Shown: piece by piece, positions 32,487 through 41,281 of the stretch
Position numbering within the stretch: position 1 is the stretch's first letter
How the letters are laid out: each line of letters opens with the position of its first letter
Assembly: GCA_900756035.1 (NCBI GenBank)
Contig: CAAEIR010000200.1
Span: 1-41,478, forward strand
DNA length: 41,478 nt
Direction: 5' to 3'
DNA from: an uncultured Anaerostipes sp.
GTDB taxonomy: Bacteria > Bacillota > Clostridia > Lachnospirales > Lachnospiraceae
The notes under the pieces: model-generated
The model's database searches: none
What the model was told of the DNA's origin: nothing
Seen by the model: only the letters and a program-made list of their open reading frames with translations
Program-made: the position numbers and the translations under genes

Positions 32487-34307
32487 ATGAAACGTGAGGA
32501 CGTAAGAAATATAGCGATCATTGCCCATGTTGATCATGGAAAAACAACGCTGGTAGATGAAATGTTAAAGCAAAGCGGTATTTTCCGCGAAAATCAGGAA
32601 ATTGCTGAGAGAGTTATGGATTCTAATGACATCGAAAAGGAAAGAGGAATTACAATTCTTTCAAAGAATACAGGTGTTATGTATGACGGTACAAAAATTA
32701 ATATCATTGATACACCGGGACATGCAGATTTCGGAGGAGAAGTTGAGCGTGTTCTTAAGATGGTAAATGGAGTTGTACTGGTAGTCGATGCTTTTGAGGG
32801 ACCGATGCCTCAGACGAAGTTTGTATTAAAGAAGGCACTGGAGCTTGATTTATCGCTGATCGTCTGCATTAACAAGGTAGACCGCCCGGAGGCAAGACCG
32901 GAAGAGGTTGTTGATGAAACTCTGGAACTTTTAATGGAACTGGATGCAGGGGATAAGCAGCTGGATTGTCCGTTTGTTTATGCATCTGCAAAAGAAGGGT
33001 TTGCAGCCCTTGATCTGGATGGAGAGCGAAAAGATATGAAACCTCTTTTTGAGACGATTCTTGATCATATCGAAGCTCCTCAGGGTGATGCTGAAAAGCC
33101 GCTGCAAGTATTAATCAGTACCATTGATTACAATGAGTATGTGGGAAGAATCGGTATTGGAAAGGTTGATAACGGATCTATTTCTGTGAATAAGGAATGT
33201 GTGGTAGTCAATGCCCATGATCCTGAGAGAAAAGAGAAAGTTCGCATTACGAAGCTTTATGAATTCGAGGGATTAGATAAGGTAGATGTAAAAGAAGCCA
33301 ATGTTGGTTCTATCGTTGCGATTTCCGGTATCTCAGATCTGTCCATCGGAGATACGATTTGTGACGCAGACGGAGCTTCGGCAATTCCGTTTCAGAAGAT
33401 TTCCGAGCCTACGATTTCCATGCAGTTTATGGTCAATGACAGCCCTCTTGCAGGTCTGGAAGGAAAATATGTTACATCCAGACATATCAGAGACCGTCTG
33501 TTTAGAGAATTAAATACGGATGTCAGTTTAAGAGTTGAGGAGACAGAAAATAACGACAGTTATAAAGTGTCCGGACGAGGAGAACTGCATTTATCTGTAT
33601 TAATTGAAAATATGCGTCGTGAGGGATATGAATTTGCAGTCAGCAAGGCGGAAGTTCTTTATCATACCGATGAAAAAGGCAAGAAATTAGAACCTATGGA
33701 GCTTGCGGTTATTGATGTTCCGGAAGAATTTACGGGAGCTGTTATCGAGAAGTTAAGTCAGCGAAAAGGAGAACTCCAGAATATGACAGCAGCAACCGGA
33801 GGATATTCCAGACTGGAATTTTCTATTCCGTCCAGAGGATTGATCGGTTATCGCGGAGAATTTTTAACGGATACCAAAGGAAATGGTATTTTGAATACAT
33901 TGTTTGATGGATACGGACCGTATAAGGGAGATATTCAGTATCGGAAACAAGGTTCTTTAATTGCCTATGAGGCAGGAGAGACGATCACATACGGGTTGTT
34001 TAATGCACAGGAGAGAGGAACTCTGTTTGTGGGGCCTGGAGAGAAAGTATACGGCGGAATGGTGATTGGACAGACAGGAAAGGCAGAAGACATAGAGATT
34101 AACGTATGCCGCGCGAAAAAATTAACCAACACCAGAGCTTCCGGGTCTGATGATGCGCTGAAATTATCCCCGCCTAAAATTTTGAGTCTTGAGCAGGCAC
34201 TGGAGTTTATTGATACGGATGAACTTTTGGAAATTACTCCGGAAAATATTCGTATTCGAAAGAAAATTCTTGATCCGACAATGAGAAAACGAGCAAAATT
34301 TTCCTAG
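32487..34307 (+). CDS. typA: Ribosome-associated GTPase TypA/BipA
   Basis: TypA is an EF-G-like translational GTPase that binds the ribosome and is needed under stress and cold. The 606-residue protein has G1 IAHVDHGKTTLVDEML, G3 DTPGHADFGGEVERVLKM and G4 NKVDRPEARPEEV, followed by domains II, III and V. The C-terminal domain is specific to TypA (YGLFNAQERGTLFVGPGE; SDDALKLSPP). The ATG at 32487 fits the AAGAAGG 7 nt upstream; an earlier in-frame ATG lies inside the leader hairpin region. It is probably monocistronic. Confidence 0.96.
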   Translation: MKREDVRNIAIIAHVDHGKTTLVDEMLKQSGIFRENQEIAERVMDSNDIEKERGITILSKNTGVMYDGTKINIIDTPGHADFGGEVERVLKMVNGVVLVVDAFEGPMPQTKFVLKKALELDLSLIVCINKVDRPEARPEEVVDETLELLMELDAGDKQLDCPFVYASAKEGFAALDLDGERKDMKPLFETILDHIEAPQGDAEKPLQVLISTIDYNEYVGRIGIGKVDNGSISVNKECVVVNAHDPERKEKVRITKLYEFEGLDKVDVKEANVGSIVAISGISDLSIGDTICDADGASAIPFQKISEPTISMQFMVNDSPLAGLEGKYVTSRHIRDRLFRELNTDVSLRVEETENNDSYKVSGRGELHLSVLIENMRREGYEFAVSKAEVLYHTDEKGKKLEPMELAVIDVPEEFTGAVIEKLSQRKGELQNMTAATGGYSRLEFSIPSRGLIGYRGEFLTDTKGNGILNTLFDGYGPYKGDIQYRKQGSLIAYEAGETITYGLFNAQERGTLFVGPGEKVYGGMVIGQTGKAEDIEINVCRAKKLTNTRASGSDDALKLSPPKILSLEQALEFIDTDELLEITPENIRIRKKILDPTMRKRAKFS

Positions 34308-34415
34308 AAAGTCGAAAAAGCACGAAAAACTTTGTCGATGGCTTTTGCTTCTATTTCAAGTCATTTTGGAATACTCTGTAAAGTATACCAATAGACACAA
34401 GAAGGGAGAAAGAGT

Positions 34416-35051
34416 ATGACAGAGCAGGGAATCAATCACAACCAAGTGGAGGTGGCAGGACAGATTTGTTCCACTTTTGAATATAGCCATGAGATTTTCG
34501 GAGAAGGATTTTATACAGTCAAACTTTTAGTAAACAGATTGAGTGAAGCAACAGATGAGATACCATTGTTAGTATCAGAGAGATTAATTGATATTAACAG
34601 AGATTATAGAGGAAAACTCGTGAAGGCATCTGGTCAGTTCAGATCTTTTAACAAACATGAAGAAAATCGGAATCACTTGATTCTGTCCGTGTTCGTGCGT
34701 GATATTGAATTTTTGGAGACAATGGAAGATGTAAAACCGAATCAGATTATATTGGATGGGTTTATCTGCAAACAGCCAGTGTATCGTATGACACCGCTTG
34801 GACGGGAAATATGCGATATTTTGCTGGCAGTGAACCGGTCTTATGGGAAGTCTGATTATATACCGTGTATTTGCTGGGGAAGAAATGCACGATTTGCGGG
34901 AAATCTTGAAATTGGATCGAGAATACAGCTGATTGGACGGATTCAAAGCCGCGAATATCAAAAAAGAGTAAATGAAAGTCAGATCATCCGGCGTGTAGCA
35001 TATGAAGTTTCGGTAAATAAATTGGAATTTCATGAAAAGGATGAAGAATAA
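34416..35051 (+). CDS. Two-OB-fold single-stranded DNA-binding protein-like
   Basis: The 211-residue protein looks like two consecutive OB folds. The second (about 108-200) is clearly SSB-like: IILDGFICKQPVYRMTPLGREICDILLAVN, then IPCICWGRNARF and GSRIQLIGRIQSREYQKR. The first (about 9-103) has the same outline (VEVAGQICSTFEYSH; GKLVKASGQFRSF) with weaker similarity. The C-terminus is acidic but lacks the usual DDDIPF-type tip that recruits repair proteins. It stands alone after typA, so it is probably an accessory nucleic-acid-binding protein and not the essential SSB. The exact role is unknown. Confidence 0.72.
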   Translation: MTEQGINHNQVEVAGQICSTFEYSHEIFGEGFYTVKLLVNRLSEATDEIPLLVSERLIDINRDYRGKLVKASGQFRSFNKHEENRNHLILSVFVRDIEFLETMEDVKPNQIILDGFICKQPVYRMTPLGREICDILLAVNRSYGKSDYIPCICWGRNARFAGNLEIGSRIQLIGRIQSREYQKRVNESQIIRRVAYEVSVNKLEFHEKDEE

Positions 35052-35052
35052 G

Positions 35053-35082
35053 TTGGATTTCTTATATCAAAAATGATATAAT
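35053..35082 (+). promoter_or_regulatory. Promoter of the CobO-like gene
   Basis: TTGGAT (35053-35058), an 18-bp spacer and a consensus TATAAT (35077-35082), about 60 bp before the start. Confidence 0.6.
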
Positions 35083-35144
35083 AACCTAAACTCGCAGGGG
35101 CGGGTCTTGAATATTACAAAAGGAAGATTCTTTGAGGTGAGAAT

Positions 35145-35633
35145 ATGGAAGGACGAGTGGAAGTATACTGCGGTCAGGGAAGAGGTAAGACCTCGTGTGC
35201 CATTGGCCAATGTGTGAAAGCAGCCGGACAGGCGAAACAAGTCATTATAGTTCAATTCCTGAAAGGAAAAGAAACAGAAGAGTTAGGATTCTTCAAACGT
35301 TTAGAACCGGAAGTACAGTTATTTCGTTTTGAAAAATACGATAAACAGTACCAGGATCTGAGTGAAGAGGAAAAGAAAGATCAGGATCACTTTATTTACA
35401 ATGGGTTAAAATATGCCCATAAGGTCATTGACACCAGACAGTGTGATGTGGTGGTTTTAGATGAGATCCTGGGACTTCTGGATCTTGGACTTTTGAAATC
35501 AGAAGAGTTAATCGAGATGATCCGGGATATAGGAGAGGATCAGCAGATTATTATGACGGGAAGGCAGATTCCAGACGAGCTGATTGAACATATTGATGCG
35601 GTGTACTGCATTAGTACAATCAAAGAATCTTAA
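35145..35633 (+). CDS. Cob(I)alamin adenosyltransferase family ATPase (CobO/BtuR-like)
   Basis: This 162-residue protein has the CobA/CobO/BtuR fold signatures: the P-loop GQGRGKTS at 10-17, VIIVQFLKGKETEELG near 33-48 and a Walker-B-like VVVLDEILGLLDLGLL near 101-116. It ends with the IIMTGRQIPDELIEHIDAV segment. Family members transfer the adenosyl group of ATP to reduced corrinoids. It is somewhat short and no cobalamin genes are nearby, so it could serve cofactor salvage or have another role. GAGGTGAG precedes the ATG, and it has its own promoter. Confidence 0.78.
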   Translation: MEGRVEVYCGQGRGKTSCAIGQCVKAAGQAKQVIIVQFLKGKETEELGFFKRLEPEVQLFRFEKYDKQYQDLSEEEKKDQDHFIYNGLKYAHKVIDTRQCDVVVLDEILGLLDLGLLKSEELIEMIRDIGEDQQIIMTGRQIPDELIEHIDAVYCISTIKES

Positions 35634-35684
35634 CGATGCCGCTGCAATTTTGAATAATACATAAGATGATAGGAGGAAAATAGT

Positions 35685-36569
35685 ATGTCAATATTTACAG
35701 GTGCAGGTGTAGCATTAGTTACACCGTTTAAAGAAGATTTATCCGTGGATTATGACCAGTTGGAAAAGTTTATTGATTTCCAGATCGATAATGGAACTGA
35801 CAGTATTGTAATTTGCGGAACATCAGGGGAAGCTTCTACGATGAGCCATGACGAGCACATTGAAGTGGTTGCAGCCTGTGTTTCTCATGTTAATAAAAGA
35901 GTGCCGGTTATTGCCGGTGCCGGTGCAAATTGCACAGAGGAGGCACTTCAGCTCGGAAAACGTGCTCAGCAGGCTGGAGCAGACGGACTTCTCGTTGTGA
36001 CACCTTATTATAATAAAGCGACTCAGAAGGGATTAGAGGAGTATTATGCAACAATTGGAAATGCAGTGGATATTCCGATTGTTATGTATAACGTTCCTGG
36101 AAGAACCGGAATAAATATTCAGCCGCAGACAGCAGCAAGAATTACAAGAAATGTGGAAAATGTAGTTGCGATCAAAGAAGCCAGTGGAAATATCGGTCAG
36201 GTTGCAGAACTGGCAGCACTGACACATGGAGAACTGGACATTTACTCCGGAAACGATGATCAGGTACTGCCATTGCTTTCCTTAGGAGGAAAAGGTGTTA
36301 TTTCCGTACTTTCTAATGTTGCTCCGAGAGAGACTCATGATATGGTTATGAAGTTCCTGGAAGGTGATGTACAGGGAAGTATGGAACTTCAGTTGAAATA
36401 TATGGATGTAATCCATAAATTATTCTGTGAAGTAAATCCGATTCCTGCAAAACGTGCAGTTGCAGAGCTTGGATACTGCAGAGATCTTATGAGACGTCCG
36501 TTAACAGAGATGGAAGAAGATCACGCACAGCAGATGATCAAAGCAATGAAAGAAGCAGGAATTCTTTAA
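35685..36569 (+). CDS. dapA: 4-Hydroxy-tetrahydrodipicolinate synthase
   Basis: DapA condenses pyruvate with aspartate semialdehyde, the first committed step to lysine and diaminopimelate. The 294-residue TIM barrel has Thr46-Ser47 in CGTSGEASTM, Tyr135 in YNVPGRTG and Schiff-base Lys164 in VVAIKEASGN. AGGAGG lies 8 nt before the ATG. dapB follows after 13 nt, so they form an operon; dapL, which takes the product of DapB, lies far upstream in the window. Confidence 0.97.
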   Translation: MSIFTGAGVALVTPFKEDLSVDYDQLEKFIDFQIDNGTDSIVICGTSGEASTMSHDEHIEVVAACVSHVNKRVPVIAGAGANCTEEALQLGKRAQQAGADGLLVVTPYYNKATQKGLEEYYATIGNAVDIPIVMYNVPGRTGINIQPQTAARITRNVENVVAIKEASGNIGQVAELAALTHGELDIYSGNDDQVLPLLSLGGKGVISVLSNVAPRETHDMVMKFLEGDVQGSMELQLKYMDVIHKLFCEVNPIPAKRAVAELGYCRDLMRRPLTEMEEDHAQQMIKAMKEAGIL

Positions 36570-36582
36570 GGAGTTACAAAAG

Positions 36583-37338
36583 ATGGTAAAAGTTATGATG
36601 CATGGCTGTAACGGAGTCATGGGACAGGTAATTACGCAGATCGTAGAAGAAACAGAAGATGCCGTAATGGCAGCAGGTGTAGATCGTGTGGATAATGGAA
36701 GCAACAGCTATCCTGTCTATACGAACCTTGCGGATTGTAAAGAGGATATTGACGTTATTATTGACTTCTCTGCGGCACCGGCAGTTGACGGATTGCTGGA
36801 TTATGCAGCGGAACGGCAAATTCCGGTAGTGTTATGTACCACCGGATTAAGCGATGAACAGCTGGAGAAGGTTTCAAAAGTCAGTGAAAAAACTGCAATT
36901 CTTCGTTCTGCTAATATGTCACTGGGAATTAATACATTGTTTAAAGTTTTAAAATCTATGACAAAACTGTTAGCGGATGCCGGATTTGACGTAGATATTG
37001 TGGAAAAACATCACCGCAGAAAACTGGATGCGCCTTCAGGAACTGCACTTGCACTTGCAGAGGCAGTGAATGAGCCATTAAACAATGAATATGAGTTTGT
37101 CTATGACAGAAGTCAGAGAAGAGAACAGCGTCCAAAGAAAGAGATTGGAATTTCTGCTGTCAGAGGTGGAACCATTGTAGGGGAACACGAAGTGATTTTT
37201 GCAGGACAGGACGAGGTGATTGAATTAAAGCATACAGCATATTCGAGGGCCGTATTTGCCAAAGGTGCAGTTAGTGCCGCTCTTTATCTGGCAGGAAAAC
37301 CTGCCGGAATGTATGATATGAGCGATGTCATCGGATAA
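36583..37338 (+). CDS. dapB: 4-Hydroxy-tetrahydrodipicolinate reductase
   Basis: DapB reduces the DapA product to tetrahydrodipicolinate with NAD(P)H. The 251-residue protein has the Rossmann start HGCNGVMGQV (7-16), CTTGLS near 85-90, and the catalytic EKHHRRKLDAPSGTA stretch at 141-155 with His143/His144 and Lys147. The following KEIGISAVRGGTIVGEHEV is also typical. It is directly downstream of dapA and is followed by a strong terminator. Confidence 0.97.
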   Translation: MVKVMMHGCNGVMGQVITQIVEETEDAVMAAGVDRVDNGSNSYPVYTNLADCKEDIDVIIDFSAAPAVDGLLDYAAERQIPVVLCTTGLSDEQLEKVSKVSEKTAILRSANMSLGINTLFKVLKSMTKLLADAGFDVDIVEKHHRRKLDAPSGTALALAEAVNEPLNNEYEFVYDRSQRREQRPKKEIGISAVRGGTIVGEHEVIFAGQDEVIELKHTAYSRAVFAKGAVSAALYLAGKPAGMYDMSDVIG

Positions 37339-37356
37339 AAATTTAAGGATAAAAAG

Positions 37357-37393
37357 AATGCAGAAAGTAAGAAAAGCTTTCTGCATTTTTTTT
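37357..37393. terminator. Terminator after dapB, shared with the convergent membrane protein gene
   Basis: AATGCAGAAAG (37357-37367) pairs perfectly with CTTTCTGCATT (37377-37387), followed by eight Ts. The A-rich 5' flank makes it usable from the minus strand too. Confidence 0.88.
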
Positions 37394-37412
37394 GTTCATA
37401 AAAAATTTCGCC

Positions 37413-38744
37413 CTATGAATTAATAAACGCTCCGCGCAGGATGCGACCAGATGCGACCGTTTTCGATGCGGGATATATTTGCTTCATTTTTTCGTCATCA
37501 TAATAAGTATCCATTAGTTGCTGCCAGGTTTTTGTTGCGGGAATTTGTTTTTCTCTTTGTCCCTGACGCACAGTGGCGGTACCGGAAACGATAAAATTAC
37601 AAATCATAAAGATTGTAAGACACCATGTGAGAATTTTTCCGGGCAAAATTGGCAGTTTCTCAATATACTTGGATAGAAACGGATAGATTTTTCGAAACCA
37701 CAGGATTGCGGCAATTCCCCAGAAAAAGCAATATAGAAGATTAATACGTCCGTTTAGGTTTAGAGGAATGTTACTGTAATCCCAATAGATTTTCCCAAAT
37801 AGAACTTCGCCGATTACACTGCAAAGATATTCATAGGCTCCGCCAAGGAAGGTTCCTGCCAGAAACAGAAAGAATATTGAACGATCTTTGTAACGGTATA
37901 AAAGAGCGGTACAGCCCGCAAATGCAAAACCCCAGACAATACTAAAAGGTCCCCAGACGAGACTGCTGCGGCTCATAATATCACCTGTTTTTAAATAGCA
38001 GAAGATGGTTTCGATAACATCGCCTAAAAATGCGCCGGTAAAAAACAGGAGAAACAGTTTATAGAAGCAGCAGCCGTAAGCAAAGACGGCAGTACTTGAC
38101 AGAGGCTGCTCTTTGTTTCTTTTATGAGGATATGCTTTCTCAAGACGTAATTCCATATGATGGATAATAAAATTTCCAAGAGAGGCAGTAATTTTTGTAA
38201 ACCAGGCATCGGCAGATTCCCATTGGTCTTTATGCTGACTCTTTCCATATATGACAATGGCGGTTGCCGCTACATCAATAATCAGGATTCCGAGCAGAAG
38301 AAAAATTGCAGTATGTGCAATAAGATTGGGTATCAGCCTATAAAGAGATAGAAACACTGGGTTTCCGAAACGGATACCAATAGTTCCTAAAATTCCCCAG
38401 AGAATAGAATGAGAGAGACAGACATATCCATCCAGATTCCATTTGCTACCGGAATAGTCCCACCAGCGTTCGTGATAATAGCGTTCAATCAAATGTCCGG
38501 CAATCCATTCAATAACGGTGGCATCAATCATTGAGAAAAGAAACAGCCAAAAAATGGAAAGTTCATGGCTGTTAACTGTAATAAGAACTCCGGCAATACC
38601 ATAAGAAACGCAAAGAGGACAGTTAACAAATCCTCGGTTTACTAATCGTTTTTGATGTAAGGCAGACTGCATAACTTCTAAAATCCAGCCTAAAAATGAG
38701 TAGAGAAAAAACAGAAAGATGAACTCAAAATTTGTAATAACCAT
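37413..38744 (-). CDS. Membrane protein with two CmpB-like (putative type IV ABC transporter) halves
   Basis: This 443-residue polytopic protein contains two copies of the CmpB-type domain known as putative ABC-transporter type IV. The parallel motifs are FLGWILEVM (17-25) and FLGDVIETI (239-247), a proline/glycine loop (CPLCVSYGIAG; VWGPFSIVWG), then WWDYS...NLDGYVCL (94-110) and YWDYS...NLNGRINL (320-336). Each is followed by a WG-containing helix. A hydrophilic region (about 166-216) joins the halves. The biochemical role of the family is not established, and no ATPase gene is adjacent. GGAG lies 8 nt before the ATG. It is monocistronic and convergent with dapB. Confidence 0.75.
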   Translation of the reverse strand: MVITNFEFIFLFFLYSFLGWILEVMQSALHQKRLVNRGFVNCPLCVSYGIAGVLITVNSHELSIFWLFLFSMIDATVIEWIAGHLIERYYHERWWDYSGSKWNLDGYVCLSHSILWGILGTIGIRFGNPVFLSLYRLIPNLIAHTAIFLLLGILIIDVAATAIVIYGKSQHKDQWESADAWFTKITASLGNFIIHHMELRLEKAYPHKRNKEQPLSSTAVFAYGCCFYKLFLLFFTGAFLGDVIETIFCYLKTGDIMSRSSLVWGPFSIVWGFAFAGCTALLYRYKDRSIFFLFLAGTFLGGAYEYLCSVIGEVLFGKIYWDYSNIPLNLNGRINLLYCFFWGIAAILWFRKIYPFLSKYIEKLPILPGKILTWCLTIFMICNFIVSGTATVRQGQREKQIPATKTWQQLMDTYYDDEKMKQIYPASKTVASGRILRGAFINS

Positions 38745-38840
38745 ATTAGATCTCCTTTGTGTCAGGTGTCTTGCAGATATCTATGTATGATATACAGTAT
38801 ATGAAGTCGGAGTTCTGATGTCAAGAAAGGCCGAAAAAAT

Positions 38841-38889
38841 ATTTGTACAAAACTATCTGTCAAATCATTCACAAATTTTCTGAACAAAT
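38841..38889. promoter_or_regulatory. Inverted-repeat candidate operator between the CmpB-like and SorC genes
   Basis: ATTTGTACAAAA (38841-38852) and the complement of TTTTCTGAACAAAT (38876-38889) match at 10 of 12 positions. TGTACAA/TGAACA-type sequences are common in SorC/DeoR-family operators. The rest of this 275-bp divergent gap is A+T-rich with no gene. Confidence 0.35.
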
Positions 38890-38939
38890 GTAAAAGTATA
38901 CATGCAAAAATAGCTGACTTCGACATAATTTCAGCAAAA

Positions 38940-38973
38940 TTGTATTGCGATCTATACAAAGATTGTCTAGAAT
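38940..38973 (+). promoter_or_regulatory. Promoter of the first SorC gene with an overlapping inverted repeat
   Basis: TTGCGA (38945-38950), 17 bp, TAGAAT (38968-38973). TTGTA...TACAA (38940-38959) spans the -35 box, which would suit autoregulation by the downstream SorC protein. Confidence 0.55.
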
Positions 38974-39019
38974 AAGTTCATAGAAAGGAATATGAGCTTT
39001 TGGAAAGGAGAATCAGCTT

Positions 39020-39988
39020 ATGAAAAAAATTGTGGACGACTGGCGGCTCATTTACAAAGTCTGCAGTTTGTATTATGAGGATGATATGCGACAACAGGAA
39101 ATCAGTGATTATCTTGGGATTTCCAGAGCGACAATATCCAGAATGCTTCAAAAAGGAAAAGAGAGCGGGATTGTAAGAGTAGAAGTGATCAATCCGATTC
39201 AATTTTCTTATGGAAAGCTTGAAAAGGCTCTGGAACGCAAATATGGCCTAAAAGAGGTGATTGTTGTTGAGAGCAGTTCTTTGGATACTCATACAGAATC
39301 TTTGACAAAAATGTATGAAAGAGCCGCACTTTATTTGTCTCAGTTTTTCCATGATGGAGACTATATAGGAGTTTCTATGGGTGTTACGCTGCACAATGTG
39401 GCAACAGTGAAACGAGCATTCCCGAAGGACAATCATTATATGTTTGTTCCGGTGATCGGAGGGATCAGTCAGGGAAATGTCAGTGGAATTGATATTCAGA
39501 GCAATCAGATAGCCAGAGAGTTTGCTCAGAAATTTGGAGGAGATTATACACAGTTTCTGGCACCGGCACTGTTTTCTGAGAAAAAGATTAAAGACTACTT
39601 TTTGAAAGAGAAGTCAGTGAATTTCATTTTTGATGATTTTCAAAAGCTGGATACCCTGGTAATGGGAATTGGTGCCAATGATACAGGAACAGATTCTACA
39701 CTGATTCACGCAGGCTATATTACGGATGAAGAAATTCAGGAGTTTGCGAAAAGCGGAGTTGTGGGAAATGTTGCACTGCAGTTTTTTGATACCAATGGTG
39801 ATACAGGCAAATTCGAACCTTTTAATGAAAGAGTGGCGGGGATGAATACTGATATGATGAAAAAGGTACGCAACCGCATCGGAATTGCCGGTGGAAGAGA
39901 AAGAGTTGAGGCTGTGAAAGGAGCGATTAACGGCGGATACATTAACATGCTGATTACGAACAATGAATGTGCAGAAAAGCTGCTGTAA
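39020..39988 (+). CDS. SorC-family (sugar-binding) transcriptional regulator
   Basis: This 322-residue protein has an N-terminal helix-turn-helix (about 20-45; MRQQEISDYLGISRATISRM). The large SorC-type effector domain follows (about 58-320), containing DYIGVSMGVTLHNV, VPVIGGISQGN and LVMGIGANDTGT. Such proteins sense phosphorylated sugars or autoinducers. GGAG lies 8 nt before the ATG. No catabolic gene is adjacent on the same strand; its neighbours are the CmpB-like membrane protein (divergent) and another SorC gene (convergent). The target is therefore unknown, perhaps the CmpB-like gene or itself. Confidence 0.9.
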   Translation: MKKIVDDWRLIYKVCSLYYEDDMRQQEISDYLGISRATISRMLQKGKESGIVRVEVINPIQFSYGKLEKALERKYGLKEVIVVESSSLDTHTESLTKMYERAALYLSQFFHDGDYIGVSMGVTLHNVATVKRAFPKDNHYMFVPVIGGISQGNVSGIDIQSNQIAREFAQKFGGDYTQFLAPALFSEKKIKDYFLKEKSVNFIFDDFQKLDTLVMGIGANDTGTDSTLIHAGYITDEEIQEFAKSGVVGNVALQFFDTNGDTGKFEPFNERVAGMNTDMMKKVRNRIGIAGGRERVEAVKGAINGGYINMLITNNECAEKLL

Positions 39989-39995
39989 AACATAC

Positions 39996-40028
39996 AAAAA
40001 AGAAAGTTTCTATGCTTTTCTTTTTTTG
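39996..40028 (+). terminator. Probable terminator of the first SorC gene
   Basis: An A/G-rich arm (AAAAAGAAAG) can pair with GCTTTTCTTTTTTT just after the stop, ending in a seven-T run. The overlapping alternative hairpin GTTTCTA/TAGAAAC is also possible. Confidence 0.45.
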
Positions 40029-40084
40029 TAGAAACAATATGTAAAAAAATCCTAAAAACACTAAAAATAAACATATATTTTCCG

Positions 40085-40114
40085 AAAAAACAGCGAATCG
40101 AAAGGGATTCGCTG
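40085..40114 (-). terminator. Terminator of the second SorC gene
   Basis: CAGCGAATC (40091-40099) and GATTCGCTG (40106-40114) form a perfect 9-bp stem. On the minus strand it is followed by six Ts, 11 nt beyond the stop. Confidence 0.85.
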
Positions 40115-40124
40115 GAGAAGATTT

Positions 40125-41063
40125 TCAGTTTAAAAGTGCCAGAGCTGTATCTTTGCTTGTAAAAAATGCATTGATCAGATGGAGAGACAGGACGGCGTGG
40201 ATAATTTCTTTTTTGTAAATGCCCTCTGCGATACCGATCGAAACTCTGGAATTTTTGCAGGCACGAAAAATATCTGCTTTGATAATCTTCTGGGTGAGAC
40301 TGGACTCCACTGGTTTTCCATCTTCGGTTAAAAATTGGAGTGCGATGTCACCGATGGCGCCGGATGATTTCAGGGATTCTGTTTCTTCAGGTGAAAGGAT
40401 TTCATGTTGTGTCAAAAATGAGGTTTCAAAAGTTCCGATTCCTGAAATGATGATATCAGAGTGTTCTGCCAGAGCAAGAGTGCTACGGACTTTTTTGTTG
40501 GCAACAAGGGTCTGATATTCCATCTGAGAGGAGCAAAAAGCAGGAACATGAAGTAGGTGTGAGGCTCCGCCAGTGAGATTTGCAAGTTGAATGACATTAT
40601 AGTTTGGCAAGGTATCAAAGGTTGCACCGAAACTTCCGGCAAGAGGCACGATCTGTATTTGTGGAAATTTCATTGGATGCAGATGTCTGATAAATCTGGA
40701 AACAGCATTGCCCCAGGCAACACCGATGATATCTTCCGGTTTGATTTGTGAAACGAAATAGTTCACAGCGGAGATAGCAATATAGTCGCGGCTGGTATCA
40801 TGGTTGTCGATGACGCTGGCATATTGAAGACCATATTTATCACACAGGCGTTCTTCCAGAGAGGCATTTCCAAGAATCGGAGATTCGATCTCGATTTTTA
40901 CAATGCCAAGTTCCTCTGCACGAGAGAGTAGTTTAGAGACCCAGGGTCTTGAGATATTTAATTTTTTTGCGATTTCCTGTTGGGAGAGTTTGTCTTTATA
41001 GTACAAATTTGCAATTAAAGTGATCCGATCCAACATGGAGTCAGTATTTTCGTTTTTTTTCAT
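40125..41063 (-). CDS. SorC-family regulator divergent from the gutM-like gene
   Basis: The 312-residue protein has an N-terminal helix-turn-helix (about 24-49; LSQQEIAKKLNISRPWVSKL) and a SorC sugar-binding domain (DIIGVAWGNAVSRF; IQIVPLAGSFG; DIIISGIGTFETS). It is transcribed away from a gutM-like gene across a 218-bp region with promoters on both strands, the usual layout for a regulator of a sorbitol or related PTS operon. AAAGGA precedes the ATG. It is distinct from the other SorC protein 3' to it. The inducer is inferred from context only. Confidence 0.9.
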   Translation of the reverse strand: MKKNENTDSMLDRITLIANLYYKDKLSQQEIAKKLNISRPWVSKLLSRAEELGIVKIEIESPILGNASLEERLCDKYGLQYASVIDNHDTSRDYIAISAVNYFVSQIKPEDIIGVAWGNAVSRFIRHLHPMKFPQIQIVPLAGSFGATFDTLPNYNVIQLANLTGGASHLLHVPAFCSSQMEYQTLVANKKVRSTLALAEHSDIIISGIGTFETSFLTQHEILSPEETESLKSSGAIGDIALQFLTEDGKPVESSLTQKIIKADIFRACKNSRVSIGIAEGIYKKEIIHAVLSLHLINAFFTSKDTALALLN

Positions 41064-41122
41064 GTGTGATGTTCCTTTTTGAATAAATGCATGAGCACAA
41101 ATGTAACTGTTTTTCTATTGAA

Positions 41123-41151
41123 ATTATATTGTAAAAATGCCCAAAATTCAA
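41123..41151 (-). promoter_or_regulatory. Promoter of the second SorC gene
   Basis: On the minus strand TTGAAT (41151-41146), a 17-bp spacer and a consensus TATAAT (41128-41123). Confidence 0.7.
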
Positions 41152-41178
41152 GGGTTATAGAGAAAATTTTAAATAATA

Positions 41179-41207
41179 TTGACGAACACAATTTAATTGT
41201 TTATAAT
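41179..41207 (+). promoter_or_regulatory. Promoter of the gutM-like gene with an internal palindrome
   Basis: TTGACG (41179-41184), 17 bp and a consensus TATAAT (41202-41207). The perfect palindrome ACAATT-T-AATTGT (41188-41200) fills the spacer and is a likely repressor site. Confidence 0.75.
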
Positions 41208-41281
41208 ACAAGTAACAAAAGTGATTGAAAAGCACATAATTTATTAGTGAAAAGTATACAAAAGAAAGGAAGTGAAAATCT

